The notes beneath the pieces are model-generated. The model was not told where the DNA came from. It did no database searches and saw only the letters and a list, made by a program, of their open reading frames with translations. Shown piece by piece: positions 12,060 to 24,497 of a stretch of 64,000 nucleotides of DNA; positions within the stretch are counted from its first letter, which is position 1; the number at the start of each line of letters is the position of its first letter. Position numbers and translations under genes: made by a program. Source of the DNA: Ancistrus triradiatus (lineage: Eukaryota > Chordata > Actinopteri > Siluriformes > Loricariidae); the NCBI GenBank assembly GCA_025084515.1, contig JAJAGP010000556.1, forward strand, positions 186,001 to 250,000, read 5' to 3'.

Positions 12060-12714
12060 CTACTTTCCATAAAACATCTCGAGCAGCAGTTCCTCCATGT
12101 TTACTGTGCCAATGATGGGTCTGAAGAAGAGGCCTGCCACGACGTTGGCGTTGATGGATCGTAGCATCGAGAGGGCAATGAAGAGTTTGGCAAACCTCGT
12201 GGTGTCTCCTTTGTGAATCAGTTTGACGTGTTCATTAAGAGCCTGGTGAGCTTCACTCTGCAACGCTTGGATGTAGTGCTGACACTGCAGGCCAGCGATG
12301 TCTGAGTAAAGAAAACACACACACACACAACCACAGCAAAACACACACCTGAGTATACTTATACACTTACACCACTTATACATCTGCTCTCAGACAGGTC
12401 TCCTCACACACACAAAACATTCTGGAAGTATCTAAAGTGTGTTAAAGTTGCTGACTCGCTTTCAACCTTATTAATGACAACTAACTAATAACAATAACAG
12501 GAATATGAAGGACAAGCATGGAGCATTTCACTAAGTACTGAGTGGTTTTCTAATACTGAAGTAGATCCAGTGTTGAACACATGAAATCCAATTTAATACA
12601 ACCTGATAGCAGAGCAGCTTTTTCAGTCAGTACTGTCCCGACACCGCACTGACGTATGAACTAATTAATGCTAACTAATTAATACTATTAATGATAGTGC
12701 TATAATAATAATAA

Positions 12715-12745
<31 letters not shown>

Positions 12746-12930
12746 ACAACAATAGGATTATTGATCTACTACTACTGAATTTGTACTACTAATAACACTA
12801 ATAATAAAAAGTAACAAATGACAACGAAATAAATTATTGTAATGATGTGAATTGAGATATTGTTTATTGTCAATAGTATATGTAATATTAAATGTAAAAA
12901 AATATTTTAATATAGTTATTAAATTAATAC

Positions 12931-13000
<70 letters not shown>

Positions 13001-13092
13001 GTAATTCAATATGGGTATTGTGGGATATACTATACTAATAATCATCATTATCATTATAATATACAAAATAATTCTAAAGTGATAATTCTAGA

Positions 13093-13148
<56 letters not shown>

Positions 13149-13183
13149 GTTAGAAATCCAGAATATAACAAAGCAACAACAAT

Positions 13184-13233
<50 letters not shown>

Positions 13234-13321
13234 GTAATTCAATAGTGGGTATTGTAAGATATAACAATATTAATAATCATCATTATAATATACAAAATAA
13301 TTCAAAAGTGAGAATTATAGA

Positions 13322-13371
<50 letters not shown>

Positions 13372-13424
13372 AAAATAAATTATGAGAATTATGGAATATA
13401 ATAGTAATATTTGTAGTAGTAGTA

Positions 13425-13457
<33 letters not shown>

Positions 13458-13510
13458 GTCATCATCATCATCAAAATAATTCAAAAAGCGAGAAATATAG
13501 AATATATCAC

Positions 13511-13541
<31 letters not shown>

Positions 13542-13596
13542 TTCATCATCATCATCATCATCATCTACAAAATAATTCAACAGTGAGAATTCTAGA

Positions 13597-13641
<45 letters not shown>

Positions 13642-13713
13642 CAACAATAATAACAACAATAACTAAATCGTGGGAACTGTGGGATATAATAATATTAATG
13701 TGTGTAGTAGCAG

Positions 13714-13760
<47 letters not shown>

Positions 13761-14372
13761 TTTGCGTGGTGTATGGATGTCTCTAAACTTTTGCTCACCT
13801 GGGTTAAACAGAATTTCTCCCTTTAAATAAGCGTACTCCTTGGTGCTGATGTCGAGGTCCCAGCATTTGGAGAGGAAAGCTTTAATGGCCTGCGCTTCTG
13901 CCAGTGCCACCCCTCCTCCTCCTCCGGTCCCAGTACCGGCGTGCGGGCGCGGGCTGACGGGCTGCTCGTGCGCGCCGGTCAGGAGCCTCTGCAGCATGCT
14001 GGGTTCGTCGCTCTCGCGCGTCTCGAAGTGCAGGCCGTCTTGCGCCATGCCGAGCACGAGCAGTGGCGCCCAGCCGTTGCGCACCAGCGCGCGCTGATCG
14101 CAGGCAGGCAGCTCGCTGAAGCACGGCACGCTCTTAACGAAGCGCAGCGTCTTGGCGAGCACGGCCGAGGCCGCCGCGCACGTGGCGTGAGGAGAGCGCA
14201 CCGTCACCGGTCTCACGGCCCCGCACGCGCACGCGCGCCCCGCCACCGCCGACTTGGCCCCGCGGGGCGCTCGCGCGGAGGCGCACGGCGCACTCTCCTT
14301 CTTCAGCAGGCTGTAGAGGATGCTGGAGTGACGCCGTTCGTCGCGGCACTCGCAGCTCTCCGGGTGAGCCAT
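12060..14372 (-). CDS. nr0b1: Nuclear receptor NR0B1 (DAX1), two exons
   Basis: NR0B1 is an orphan nuclear receptor without a zinc-finger DNA-binding domain. It acts in the nucleus as a corepressor of SF-1/NR5A receptors in adrenal, gonad and pituitary development. Coding exons are 14372-13799 and 12301-12060, joined across an intron with GTGAGC donor and TTTACTCAG acceptor, giving 271 residues. The start ATG is followed by AHPESCEC, and an LYSLL (LxxLL-type) motif lies at residues 19-23. The ligand-binding-like domain follows, with AFLSKCWDLDISTKEYAYLK before the junction and LFFRPIIGTV, then MEELLLEMF (AF-2-like helix), at the end. It lacks the mammalian N-terminal repeats, as other fish versions do, and the single intron position agrees with the family. 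Exon 1 is very GC-rich against AT-rich surroundings. Identification is firm; an upstream in-frame ATG at 14564 seems less likely as the start. Confidence 0.95.
12700..13762. repeat. Nested TAA-microsatellite array in the nr0b1 intron
   Basis: At least nine (TAA)n tracts (for example 12931-12968, 13098-13148, 13184-13233, 13326-13369, 13602-13638, 13718-13760) are separated by related spacers. The spacer containing AAGTAATTCAATA..GGGTATTG, AATCATCATTATAATATACA and a GAATATATAATAA tail occurs in long form at about 13000-13100 and 13232-13330, and shortened near 13370, 13472 and 13565. It is thus a tandem repeat with microsatellites inside. Asn- or Tyr-rich frames here are artefacts. Confidence 0.9.
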
Positions 14373-14672
14373 GCTCGCTGAGCGTCCCGGCTGAAAGGAG
14401 AGTGTCCCTTTCTGCTCGCTCCCATGCATCTCCCGAACTGCGTTATCCTTCAGCGAACACCGACTAGTTGAAGAGTTTTTAAACGGAGCTCGACGCCTCC
14501 CACTCGCTTCTCTGACGCACGTTGATCTTCTAATATCAGGGGGAGGGGAGGGCTCGATCATCATTAGCTTCTGATTGCCCTGCCTTGCCTATTGTTCCCT
14601 TCTCCAGAGACGGTTTTCCTTCAGAAATTGCTTTCTGCTCCATAAACAGATCCATACTCGTAAAAACCTTTA

Positions 14673-15305
14673 CAGTGATGCTTGAAAGTTTGTGAACCCT
14701 TTCGAAATTGCTGTATTTCTGCATGAATATGACTTAACAGGTCAACAGATTTCCAACAACTAGGTAAAGAGAATCCATAATAAACGAGACAATTACACTT
14801 GGCCATTTATTTATTGAGGAAAATGATCCAATATTATATCAGTGAATGGCAATTTTGGAAGGTGAAACTAGAGTCAGGTGTTTTCAATCAATGGGAAGCC
14901 CATCAGGTGTGTGGACACCCTGATAGATTTAAAGAATATTGGCCCCAGAAAAGGAGTTCTTGGACTCCACCAAGCCACAGTCAGACAGATTGTGTACAAA
15001 TGGAGGGAGTTCAAGACCACTGTTACCCTCCCCAAGATTGGGCGACCAGCAAGGATTACTCCAACAACAAGACGTGTAAAGGTCCCAAAAAATCCCAGGT
15101 TAACTTTTAAGCAACTAAAGGCCTCCGTTACGCTGGAGTTGTATGCAGTTTGGACAGGCCAGAAGGTTATTGGAACAATGTTTCTTCTAACTTTTCGAAT
15201 GAAATGAGAAGTGTTATATCTGGAGAAAACACTGCATTCCAGCATAAGAAGCTTATTCCGTCTATGAAACATGATGGTGGTAGTATCACAATTGGGGCCT
15301 CCACC
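14673..15305 (+). mobile_element. Degenerate Tc1 element, family T1
   Basis: The left terminal repeat CAGTGATGCTTGAAAGTTTG follows a TA, and the sequence is collinear with the 34780-36213 copy. It keeps part of the helix-turn-helix coding region (HQATVRQIVYKWREFKT) and the later segment on AAACATGATGGTGGTAGTAT. Internal deletions remove much of the transposase. The right end is missing because a second Tc1 family begins almost at once. Confidence 0.8.
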
Positions 15306-15328
15306 ATTCACGGACCACTGGACACACA

Positions 15329-16255
15329 CCATGCACTTTATTAAGTACACCTGCTCGTCAATGCAATTATCTAATCAGCCAATCACATGGCAGCAACTCA
15401 ATGCCTTTTGAGATGTAGGCATGTTCAAGACTATCTGCTGAAGTTCAGCTCGAGCATCAGAATGGGGAATAAAGGTGATTTAAGTGACTTTGAACGTGGC
15501 ATGGTTGTTAAATGAGTATTTCAGAAGCTGCTGATCTACTGGGATTTTCACACACACTGGAATCTCTAGGGTTTAGAGAGAATGAGGAAAAGAAAAACAA
15601 CAAAATATCCAGTTCTCTGACTGGTTTGAGCTGATAGAGAGGCAAACAGTAACTCAAATAACCACTCGTTACAAACCGAGGTATGCACAGGAGCATCTCT
15701 GGATAAACAACACGTCAAACCTTGAAGCAGATGGGGGTCAGCTAACAGGCAAAAGGCACAGGCTCACCAAAACTGGACAATAGAAGATTGAAAATGTTGC
15801 CTGATCTGATGAGTCTCGAATTCCTGCTGCGACGTTCAGATGGTCGGGTCATTTTGGTGCAAACAACATGAAAGCATGGATCCATCCTAGATTGTATCAA
15901 CGGTTCAGGCTGGTGGTGGTCTGAACCCCTTAATACCAACTGAGCATGGTTTAAACCCCACAGCCTACCTGAGTATCGTTGCTGACCATGTGCACCCCTT
16001 TATGAGCACAGTGTACCATCTACACACCATGTCACCCAGCTCAAATAATCTCAAACTGGTTTCTAAACATGACAGCGAGTTCACTGGCCTGCACAGTCAC
16101 CAGATCTCGATCCAGTGTGGGATGTGGTGCATCTACAGCAAATCTGGGACAACTGCTTGATGCCATTGTGTCAATGTGGAGGAAAGTCCCAGCACGTTGC
16201 TGAATCTGTGCCACGGCGAATTAAGGCAGTTCTGAAGGCAAAATGGGTCCTATAC
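15329..16255 (+). mobile_element. Degenerate Tc1-like element, second family
   Basis: It starts near CACTTTATTAAGTACACCTG and contains AATCAGCCAATCACATGGCA, GATTTAAGTGACTTTGAACG and ATCTACTGGGATTTTCACAC, all typical of a widespread fish/amphibian Tc1 family. Further along are the regions for the DDE domain (TGATGAGTCTCGAATTCCTG, CACCAGATCTCGATCCA) and an end on GGCAGTTCTGAAGGCAAAAT. Deletions and stops abolish the reading frame. Confidence 0.75.
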
Positions 16256-17048
16256 TAAACACTGCTGTAAATATATTGCTCTGTACACGACACTCTGACA
16301 CCACATGACACTGTCGCTACAGTTTTGTGTGCCGATACAAAAGCACTTGGGTTACCGAGCGGTTATTATTTCAGTAGTGAAAAGAACAACCACAGGCTCT
16401 GATTTGACAAAAGTCAGAGAGATTAACCTACTCCAATGGAACCTTCGTCTGCAAATCATTTTTCATTAATTGTTTCAAATCCTTTAGTCATTGATTTTAA
16501 GCCGTGGGTTTGAAGCAAAAAGTGCAGACAGACAGGAGAGATGGGAACACCTCCGCTGCTTCGTCCTTGATTTTTGCCTTTTTAACAAAGCTTTAACTCT
16601 GTCCAAGACCAGTTTTGTGTGCTCCAATCTGAGCATCTTCTTTCAGTTCTTTTTTTTAATTCATGACTCTGCCTTTTAGGTGGCATCACAGAAGGCTGAA
16701 TATGTACTAAAAGGAAGCCTGTGAGGCTAGACAGTTTGTAGTCGGCTCCTGAAAGTCTGAGCCTTTCGTGGATACTGCTTTTGTACCAAAAACATGATGC
16801 TTACACTCACCTGTTTGAAATCACAGCACTAATTCGTTTTTTTTTAACCCAATAATAGCCCTGAATTGCCCCCACCTGTTTTTGGAATGTCTGGCATGAA
16901 TGGATGTTTAGTTACAAATGAAATGTTGAAATGAAAGCCATACACTACCACAAAAAGATTCTGAAAACATTAAAATAAAGATTTCTTTCGCTTCTGCAGA
17001 GTTTTTGTTGCAGACTAGTCACAGACTATGATTTTGCAAAAACTGTGC
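16256..17048. other. No gene recognised
   Basis: AT-rich sequence with no conserved frame and no clear repeat. A poly-T and pyrimidine tract lies near 16,640. Confidence 0.5.
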
Positions 17049-17903
17049 CAGCCATTCTGCTGAAAAGAAACTTAATTTTCTATATTTTCTAAATCTAACA
17101 ACACACATATATACATCTCAGGTAACTGGACTGAGTTTCCAGCACAGAATTAGCAACTAGCCTAAGTAAAACGTAACCACATGTCATCCCATACTAACAG
17201 CATTAGGACACGGAGCACATTCTGACAATTTGCCAAAAATGTATTTTTTATAAGAAATTAATAAGATGATTTTGGTAACAGGATAGTAAGAAGAGATTGA
17301 TCTCAGTCATAGTTACAGTATCTTTGCCTTTCCTTGATCTTCAAAAGACTCAGATGATACAGCTTCATATTGAACATGCGACTTGTAATGAATTATGAGT
17401 GGGAATGTGTTATATTTATGTCAGATGCCCTTATCTTAAACTTAACACTGTCTTACAATTCAAGCAATTATGGGTTAAGAGTCTTGCTCAAGGACCCAAC
17501 AGTGGCAGCGGTGGGATTTGAACCCTGGACCTTCTGGTCCATAGTACAGTGCCTTAACCACTGGGCCACCAGTCCCACATTGTGTAGGAATACATTATAT
17601 AAGGAACAGGATATAAACGGGATATGGAGAGACAACAATGCAAATAACAGATTTCCAAAGGATTGTAATTGGATTATATTTCATTGTAAACTGTAATATT
17701 AGGGACCAGGGACAACTAACATTATTTCTCAGTGTTCTAGGTAGTTTTTTGTATGTTTTAAATAATGTACCTTAAATTTGCAATTGCATCACTATGCAGG
17801 ATACTTTGCTTAATGATAAAATGTTTTGATAGTTAAATACATTAAGTATCCATACATGTAATGTCCTGGGGATGGAAATGGCGCCCATTCAGCAGAATGG
17901 CTC
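17049..17903. mobile_element. MITE with inverted ends, copy A
   Basis: The right end (GCGCCCATTCAGCAGAATGG) is the reverse complement of the left end seen in copy B at 19008, and its own left end begins CCATTCTGCTGA. The interior matches copy B over many blocks, such as CTAACAACACACATAT, TTCTAGGTAGTTTTT and TTTGCAATTGCATCA. A SINE at 17419-17579 interrupts copy A only. There is no coding capacity, so it is non-autonomous. The superfamily was not determined. Confidence 0.7.
17419..17579 (-). repeat. tRNA-derived SINE, reverse orientation
   Basis: On the minus strand it reads from a GGTGGCCCAGTGGTTAAGGC-like head through a B-box-like GGTTCAAATCCC to ..GATAAGGGCATCTGA. This is the same family as the copies at 24498 and 43768. 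Insertion into MITE copy A but not B shows it is younger than the MITE. Confidence 0.75.
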
Positions 17904-19007
17904 TCTCCTGGAGAGAGCTCACCTGTAAGTGGCGACGTCGTTCACGTCAGTGCGCATAAGCTTGCGATAATATTGAACACGTTTCATTTTATCAGATCAT
18001 CAAGACTGGAAAAAGACAGACTTACGACAGCTATGATTCCCGTCTAATGCGATGTCAACTTGACTCCTTAAAGACTGACATGATTTCATTCTGACTTTGA
18101 AAATTCTTCGGTCACTTGAAATCGCTGGAAAATTTTACACTTTAGTGTAAGGTCGGCATAACTCATCATTCATGTGTACTTTGATCATGTTGGTTTATTG
18201 CTTCACATTCATCCCAAATGACTATTCAATCCATTTCTGCTTGACTAATATCCCAGCACAGTGTAGACACATTTACAGCAATATGATTTGGCTAAGATGC
18301 TAACAAAACAAAAATAGTTCAATTATCCTAGAAACTCTGAAGCCCAGGGTCGCGCTTGTGCACGTGTGTAAGGGACAGGCACATTCATATCGAGTCGCTG
18401 CTCGAGGGTATGAATGGCCAAAAGGACAAGTCTGCAGTGTAAAGGATGAAAGCAGTCAGAGAGGATTAGAATATTGCGAGATAAATGTGAACTTACATAA
18501 ATGATTTATTTGAAAGAGATTTTTTCTTCGTTTTTACCATTTACATCAAGGCCAATGTCAAGTAAACAACCTTCACGGCCTTCCTTATCCCCTCCTCCTT
18601 CAAACACACACACACACACACACTCTGTTTTGTATCCGACTGAGCTTCTGTTCAAGGTCTCCGAGTCTGACAGGCGAGCGTCGCTGGGAAATTAGAGTTT
18701 TGCCTTTGATTATGGCTCGCTCCGCGTTCCGCAAAACTGTGTGCATTCTTTTCTGGGTCATGTTCTCTTCGGCGACTTGAAGAGTCAGCCTTGACGACCA
18801 AAGCTCACGATGTCCCGTCCCTGCTCTCTTTACACTTACACTAATGTTGGGAGTGTTGTTGTTTTGGGTTTTTTTTTTTCAGGAGCAGAAACAGAAGAGA
18901 GGTAGAATATCTTTTAAACTTTGCTTCTGATCTCGCAGTTTCAGTAAATAAGCAAAAGAGCAGAGATTCAGACATTAGGAATACACTGCAAATAACGAGC
19001 AAGAGTC

Positions 19008-19631
19008 ATTCTGCTGAATGGGTGCCATTTGCTTGTTGTAAGTCTTAAGAAAACTTCATGTACTATAGATTTCCAACTCTGAATCTAACAACACACATAT
19101 TTAAGTATTCTTAAAGAGTACTGGCCAATCGTTGAGAAGTTGAGATCGACCTTCTCGGTTATAGTTACAATATAATCAATTATGCAGAACAAAACAGGAG
19201 AGAATTTACTTTTGTTCTTCCCAGGGACTTCAGAAGATCCAAATGATCCAAGTTCCTATCGAACATGTGACATGTTCCCTAATTTTCAGAAGTGGGAATA
19301 TGTTAGGGTGACAGGACTGAGTAAAAATTACTAAATCATGTAAAGTAACTTATCATGCATTCCTCATGAAAAAAATATTTAAGGCATAGATGGGATATGG
19401 AGTGACACAACAATGGAAAAAAAGTGTAATATTAGAAGCCAGGGACATTATTTTTCAGTGTTCTAGGTAGTTTTTATTAATGTTTTAAATGATATGCCTT
19501 ACATTTGCAATTGCATCAATAATGCAGGACACTTTGCTTAATAGTAAAATGTTCTTACAGTTAATTATATTATTTATATATACACGTGTAATGTCCTTGG
19601 ACGGAAATGGTGCCCATTCGGTGAAGTGGCA
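19008..19631. mobile_element. MITE with inverted ends, copy B
   Basis: The left end GTCATTCTGCTGAATGGGTG is mirrored at the right by GGTGCCCATTCGGTGAAGTG, with a few mismatches. The interior is collinear with 17049-17903. Copy B lacks the SINE, so it shows the pre-insertion state. It holds no coding frame of note. Confidence 0.7.
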
Positions 19632-22600
19632 TCTTTGTTTGTTCATCTGTCTAAAATGGTTTGTACTGTTAATGCCTGTAGTCATATTTGCTGCTTCCAG
19701 TCATTACAAGGTCAGTCCCGCTTCGTTTTTCATCCTCCTCTGTCTGTTTATCAAACTGTAAGCTTGTGTCTTCTCCCTTAATTATATCAGCTTCCTTTCC
19801 TAAAACAATCTAATCACTACTCCCTGTGACAGTATTGAGGTATCTTGGGTTGAACGGTGATTCTGCATGACCATGAGTCTGACCATGACACCTGTTTTGG
19901 AGTCTCAACTCCCTAGCATAATCCATTTCTCCATGCGGATTCCCTCTTGCCTGTAGAATTCCTGCCAGAGAACAGAAGTGGTCATGGACGTGAGCTGTAC
20001 AGAGACCCTGGACGGCCTGCAGCCTTCTTCCTTTGGCGGAGATCTCATGCACGCAAGACAGGGAAACTGGGGGATTGGGCAGAGCATACTGGGAGAACAA
20101 AAAAGTGGAAATTGAGTTGGTAAGCTACACTAATATAAACTTTGTCTAGCTTTGATTTTAAAAGCTCTTCCTCGTAGATGTGGGAACCTGCAGGCAGATA
20201 GACACCTGATCCTAGATCAATAAGTGTAGGGATGCCTCCAGGCTGCATTTATAGAATACAAGTGGTTGCAGCCAGGCACATGAGATCGCCTGGTAATTTC
20301 ATTACGATGCGCCAATAAAATGTTTACCCAAGATAAAATCAATAGCACTAATCATGGTGGAAGTCAATATTTTTGAGATATCAATATCACAATATTCCTT
20401 CCTTAAATTCAAACTCCTTTTGATGAATAGACACCAGCTGAAGTCAGTGCATCTCTGGGTGTCTATGGCGCCATCATTTGGAACAGCTTTTTGCAGTCAT
20501 GTAAGAGTAACAAACAAAAGGTAGCATTCTGAAACATGCCAGACTTAACTCAATTTTATTTTTAAACATGGTCTGTTAATAGACTTTGTGCACCTCACAA
20601 TAACTAACTATCATTCCTCGTTCTTTCCGAGCTCGTGTTCCAGTACCAGTTCCAGCCCATACATTAAGAACATTCTCCGCTTCGGCTCCACCCAAGCTGT
20701 CATTCCATAACTTTCCAGCACACCTTTTCCCACAAGATGCACAGAGGCCTGTAACTCTCTCCGTCCTCCAGCTGACTGAGGATGCCATGCGACCAGAACA
20801 GGTTGTCCGGCCACATTGCTTTGAGCACACTGTTTTTGGATTAACTGGATTAACTCTCATCCTCCAGATATTCTGATGTTTCCTGTACTAATACCAAGAA
20901 TAATAATTAAAAAAAACATTTCAATAGCCAAAAAAAAAGGTTTTACATTTTTTAAGATTCAGAGTTTGGAGTACTTTTGTAGTTTGTACTTCTTTTTCCG
21001 CTACTTCCATAATAAATAGTCTTGCATTGAATAAGACCTAACCTTTAAAGACACACAAGCGCACACAAACACTTTTCCACAATGTCGCTAACCTTCAAAT
21101 CATGGCTATAAGCTTTTAAGCATCAAATAATATTCTCAGCAAGGTCCACAGTTTGTTGCAGACATTCTTGTTTACCAGACGTTATTAGACGCTGGGTTTT
21201 TGTACATGTTCTACAAAACATTTAGTGAGTCCATTAAAGTGGAGTGATTAAAGATGCACCGCAGGATGTAGCAGTAACTGTAGCAGTATAAAATCAGAGA
21301 TCACTAATTCACTCATTTAATAATTACAAGTGTGCTCTGTTTAACGTCTGCATTACATTCTGTGAAACAGGTCATTGATTGAAATGGGCACTGACCAGAC
21401 AGTCACACAGTTAGGGCTTCATTCGTTAAACAAAAAAGAGGTGGGGTGATACGGCAAGTGGACATTGATTGGAAATGTCCTGGAACGCATAAGCACAGCA
21501 GTGTTCCCACTTAATACAATAGCCTTCAAAATAGAACATATATACCAATATAAAAGGCTTACTTACACTGTATAACTATCAGTTGTCTTGTCTTTTTTTT
21601 TTGCCCTTTCCAAACCTCGTCATCCATTACATGATCCTAATTGCGCTAGGACTGCAGTTACCATCCAGAAAAAGAGTGGTTTAGGTTTTTTATTTTATTT
21701 TCTATATATAAACAGAGGGTCCACATAAATACGTGCCAGAATGCATGGGCCCCAAATATGAGCGTTGCAGGATCCAGCTCAAATTCAGCACTGCACTCAG
21801 TAGTTTAGATACTTTGCATGCAGTGTTTTGTTTTAAGCAATAATATTAATTGAAATACAACATGAAAACAATTACTACAGTACTGTACTGTGCAATACAG
21901 TCATTCTAATCTTTGTATATTTTATAAACCTTACGGAACACTTATGGAAAAACGAAAGGGTTTGCGCATACTAGTCTGTCATTCAGACATGAATTAGATA
22001 TATAAAACACAGATTTTTATTTCCTATTGTAATTCTTAAAGCAAACTGACATTTATCAGATGGACCTGCACTATCACAGTGTTTGATGGTCCAAGAGGTC
22101 GATTTCTTATTTTCCCTCTCGTGAGCCAGGTCATCCCAAACACCTTCAGCGATACTGAAATCTGGGCTCTGGGACAGCCTGTCTGTTGTTTTGATCTTCC
22201 AAGAAGTCTGCTTGAGATTGTTATCTTACTGTAGAAACAATGGCTTCCCATACATAGAGATATAACACTGAAGGTATAATAATATAGACAAAGGAGGAAT
22301 AAGGAAGGCGGTAAGAAGAGACAGTACAAATCTTCTAACCAGAGAACAACCTGAAACTGAAAGTGAAAAGGTCAATCCCTGTAGCATGATTTCACAATAT
22401 CACAAATAGCATCTTCTGTTACTGAATGCCAGCTTTCTCTGTCAACAAGCGTTTGAGGTCAGCTGACAGTAGAGAAAAATCCATAACAACCAGCACGTCT
22501 TGATCTTTTTTGGTCCTCAAGTAATTGCTGCAAAATGAATCCTTAACAAGCATTTTCACTGGCAGTCTCGACCTTTTGGCCCCCACTGTGTGTTTACGGG

Positions 22601-23117
22601 TTATATAACATGTATAAATCGCTGTGATCCTGATCTCACAATGATGTGACTTAGCTGTCTGGGAAGTGATATGTAGTCACTTCAGATTAAAAAGGTGTCT
22701 CTCTCTGTGAAACTCAGCGTGACCCGCTCGAGACACACCAGGCCCATCCAGTCAGGGAGTCATGGCATCCATGTAAGGAGCTGGCACAAAAAACAGAAGC
22801 AACCTTGAGTCTTTTATCGCGTCGCCTTGCTTGGATTGACACGTATAAAAAAAATAACACTAAAACAATGAATTTCCCAGACGTTTCATATAGCAGCATG
22901 CTTGTTGTTGCCCTGCCGTGTTATGAAATGCTCGGACTGTTTCTATAGTAACCAGTTTGAATTTCTCCCTTCCTGTTTCTGTGTCTTTACCCATAAACCG
23001 ACGCGACCTTGTGGCTAAGAGACTTACAAATTGAAAAGTCCTCCTTTCAAGGGCTTCTGTCTTTCTATCTGCAGCTAAAGAGCTATGGTAGAGGAAATTC
23101 ATTTGACACACTCCGCT

Positions 23118-23118
<1 letters not shown>
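19632..23118. other. No confident gene; several unassigned frames
   Basis: Minus-strand frames at 19810-20100, 20045-20248 and 20576-20860 look somewhat protein-like but match no family I know. The first two overlap in different frames, and none has a clear splice partner. The rest is AT-rich with no repeat that I can name. Confidence 0.4.

Positions 23119-23161
<43 letters not shown>
23119..23161. repeat. (GT)n microsatellite
   Basis: About 21 GT units followed by a G-rich run. Confidence 0.96.
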
Positions 23162-23164
<3 letters not shown>

Positions 23165-23309
23165 GTGGGGGGCAGTGCACTTACGTGGACGTCTGTATGT
23201 GTGTATGGGCGCTCGGTTGGGAAATGGACAAGAACAATAGTTCGAAACACAAATGCAGTACAGTCTCTGTTAGGGACTTTCAAATCACCTCTCTAATACG
23301 TCTTTTACA

Positions 23310-23600
23310 AGTTCATCCAGTTGTACCCTAATCCAGATCAGGATCGCAGGGCAGGGTCTGGAACGTTACCCGGAATTCACTGGGCACAGGCAGAGGTACA
23401 TCCTGGACAGGACACCTGTAGTAGTTCTTTGAGGGAGACAGGTAGGATATCTATTCCCAAAAAAGGTCATTTTGAGTCGATTAGGTTCATTTCAAAATCA
23501 CTATCACCAATCAGACTTCCATTTGGTCAAACGATTACACAGAAAAGGAGAACATGCAAATTCTGCAAAAGGCAGCGATTAGGCCAGGACCCACAACTGG
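23310..23600 (+). repeat. Common fish dispersed repeat, degenerate
   Basis: Phrases AATCCAGATCAGGATCGCAG, GTACATCCTGGACAGGACAC and GGAGAACATGCAAATTCTGC occur in the order known from an abundant interspersed repeat of fish genomes. A further piece of similar type, with ATCGAACCCAGGACCTTCTT, lies at 25806-25845. Confidence 0.5.
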
Positions 23601-23660
23601 CCATAACTCAACATAACTCAAATGCGATTGAGTTTCTTTCTGAGGAATCAACTCCAACTA

Positions 23661-24486
23661 CAGTGGTACCTCGGTTCTCGTCTAGAATTTGTTCCAGAAG
23701 GCTTGTTCAAAAGCTGAAAATGACGAGTACCAAGCAAATTTTTCCCATAAAGGATAATGTAAATTGAATGAATCTGTTCCAGAGTCCCAGAAAATCCACA
23801 ATGTATAAGGCGTTGTATTATACAGGTGCTCCCTGATTTACGAAGGGGATACGTTCCAACAAGTCCATCATAAGTTAAATATATCTTGAAACGATGAGTT
23901 TAACAAGTGTTTGGTGTATCATAGCGGAGACAAGGCTGAAGATGGCTTTATGGCGCTGGAAGATGGAGATTGAGCCTCATGGTAAGTAATAATAGCCAGG
24001 TTAACGTTTATAACCCTTAAATTAACACACAGTTGCCCAAAATCATTAACATAAACCTAATTTTATAATAAAGTGTTGGACAAATCTCATGTCATTTAGT
24101 GAGTAACGGACTGAAAGTGAAAAGTAAAAGCAAAACACTTACTCTATTGGTGAACTACAGCCTGTGTTCTGGAGCATTCAATTCCTGTTTTGATTTCAAT
24201 CGGCCCTAAAACCTGTCTAAGACCCATGGAGACTTTTTTGCACTAAGAACACAGTACTGTAGAAGTAAAGATAGAGAAAAGCACGATAAACACAGCAGAG
24301 ATCTTAAGTGAGCAGGTCTATTGTGAATCGGAGTCACTAAATCACTGTGTACTGAATCATGAATCGTGAATTGAGTTGAGACTGAAACGAGTCATGCAAG
24401 TTTAAGCAAGAGCGCCAAGTACTGAACAAACGACGAGAGTTGAGATTTTTCCATGTTAAAATGCGTCGAGAACGAAGATACCACTG
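23661..24486. mobile_element. TA-flanked MITE, complete (family M)
   Basis: It opens CAGTGGTACCTCGGTTCTCG after TA and closes CGTCGAGAACGAAGATACCACTG before TA, so the ends are inverted repeats with a TA duplication, as in Tc1/mariner/pogo-type elements. There is no transposase frame. Inside, from 23824, lies what may be the end of another element (CAGGTGCTCCCTGATTTACG); a similar end occurs near 36,235-36,310 in the other orientation. It is 826 bp long. Confidence 0.7.
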
Positions 24487-24497
24487 TATACCACTGG

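Noticed and set aside
13283..13798. Poly-Asn, poly-Tyr, poly-Ile and poly-Leu frames
   Set aside because: Translations of TAA microsatellites in the nr0b1 intron, not proteins.
13941..14381. 146-codon plus-strand frame opposite nr0b1 exon 1
   Set aside because: Shadow of a GC-rich coding exon; no independent family resemblance.
14373..14564. N-terminal extension of NR0B1 from the ATG at 14564
   Set aside because: The extra residues do not resemble the family, while the ATG at 14372 begins directly on the conserved N-terminal region.
19810..20860. Possible minus-strand gene from frames at 19810-20100, 20045-20248 and 20576-20860
   Set aside because: Frames overlap in different phases, I found no consistent splice chain, and no family is recognisable.
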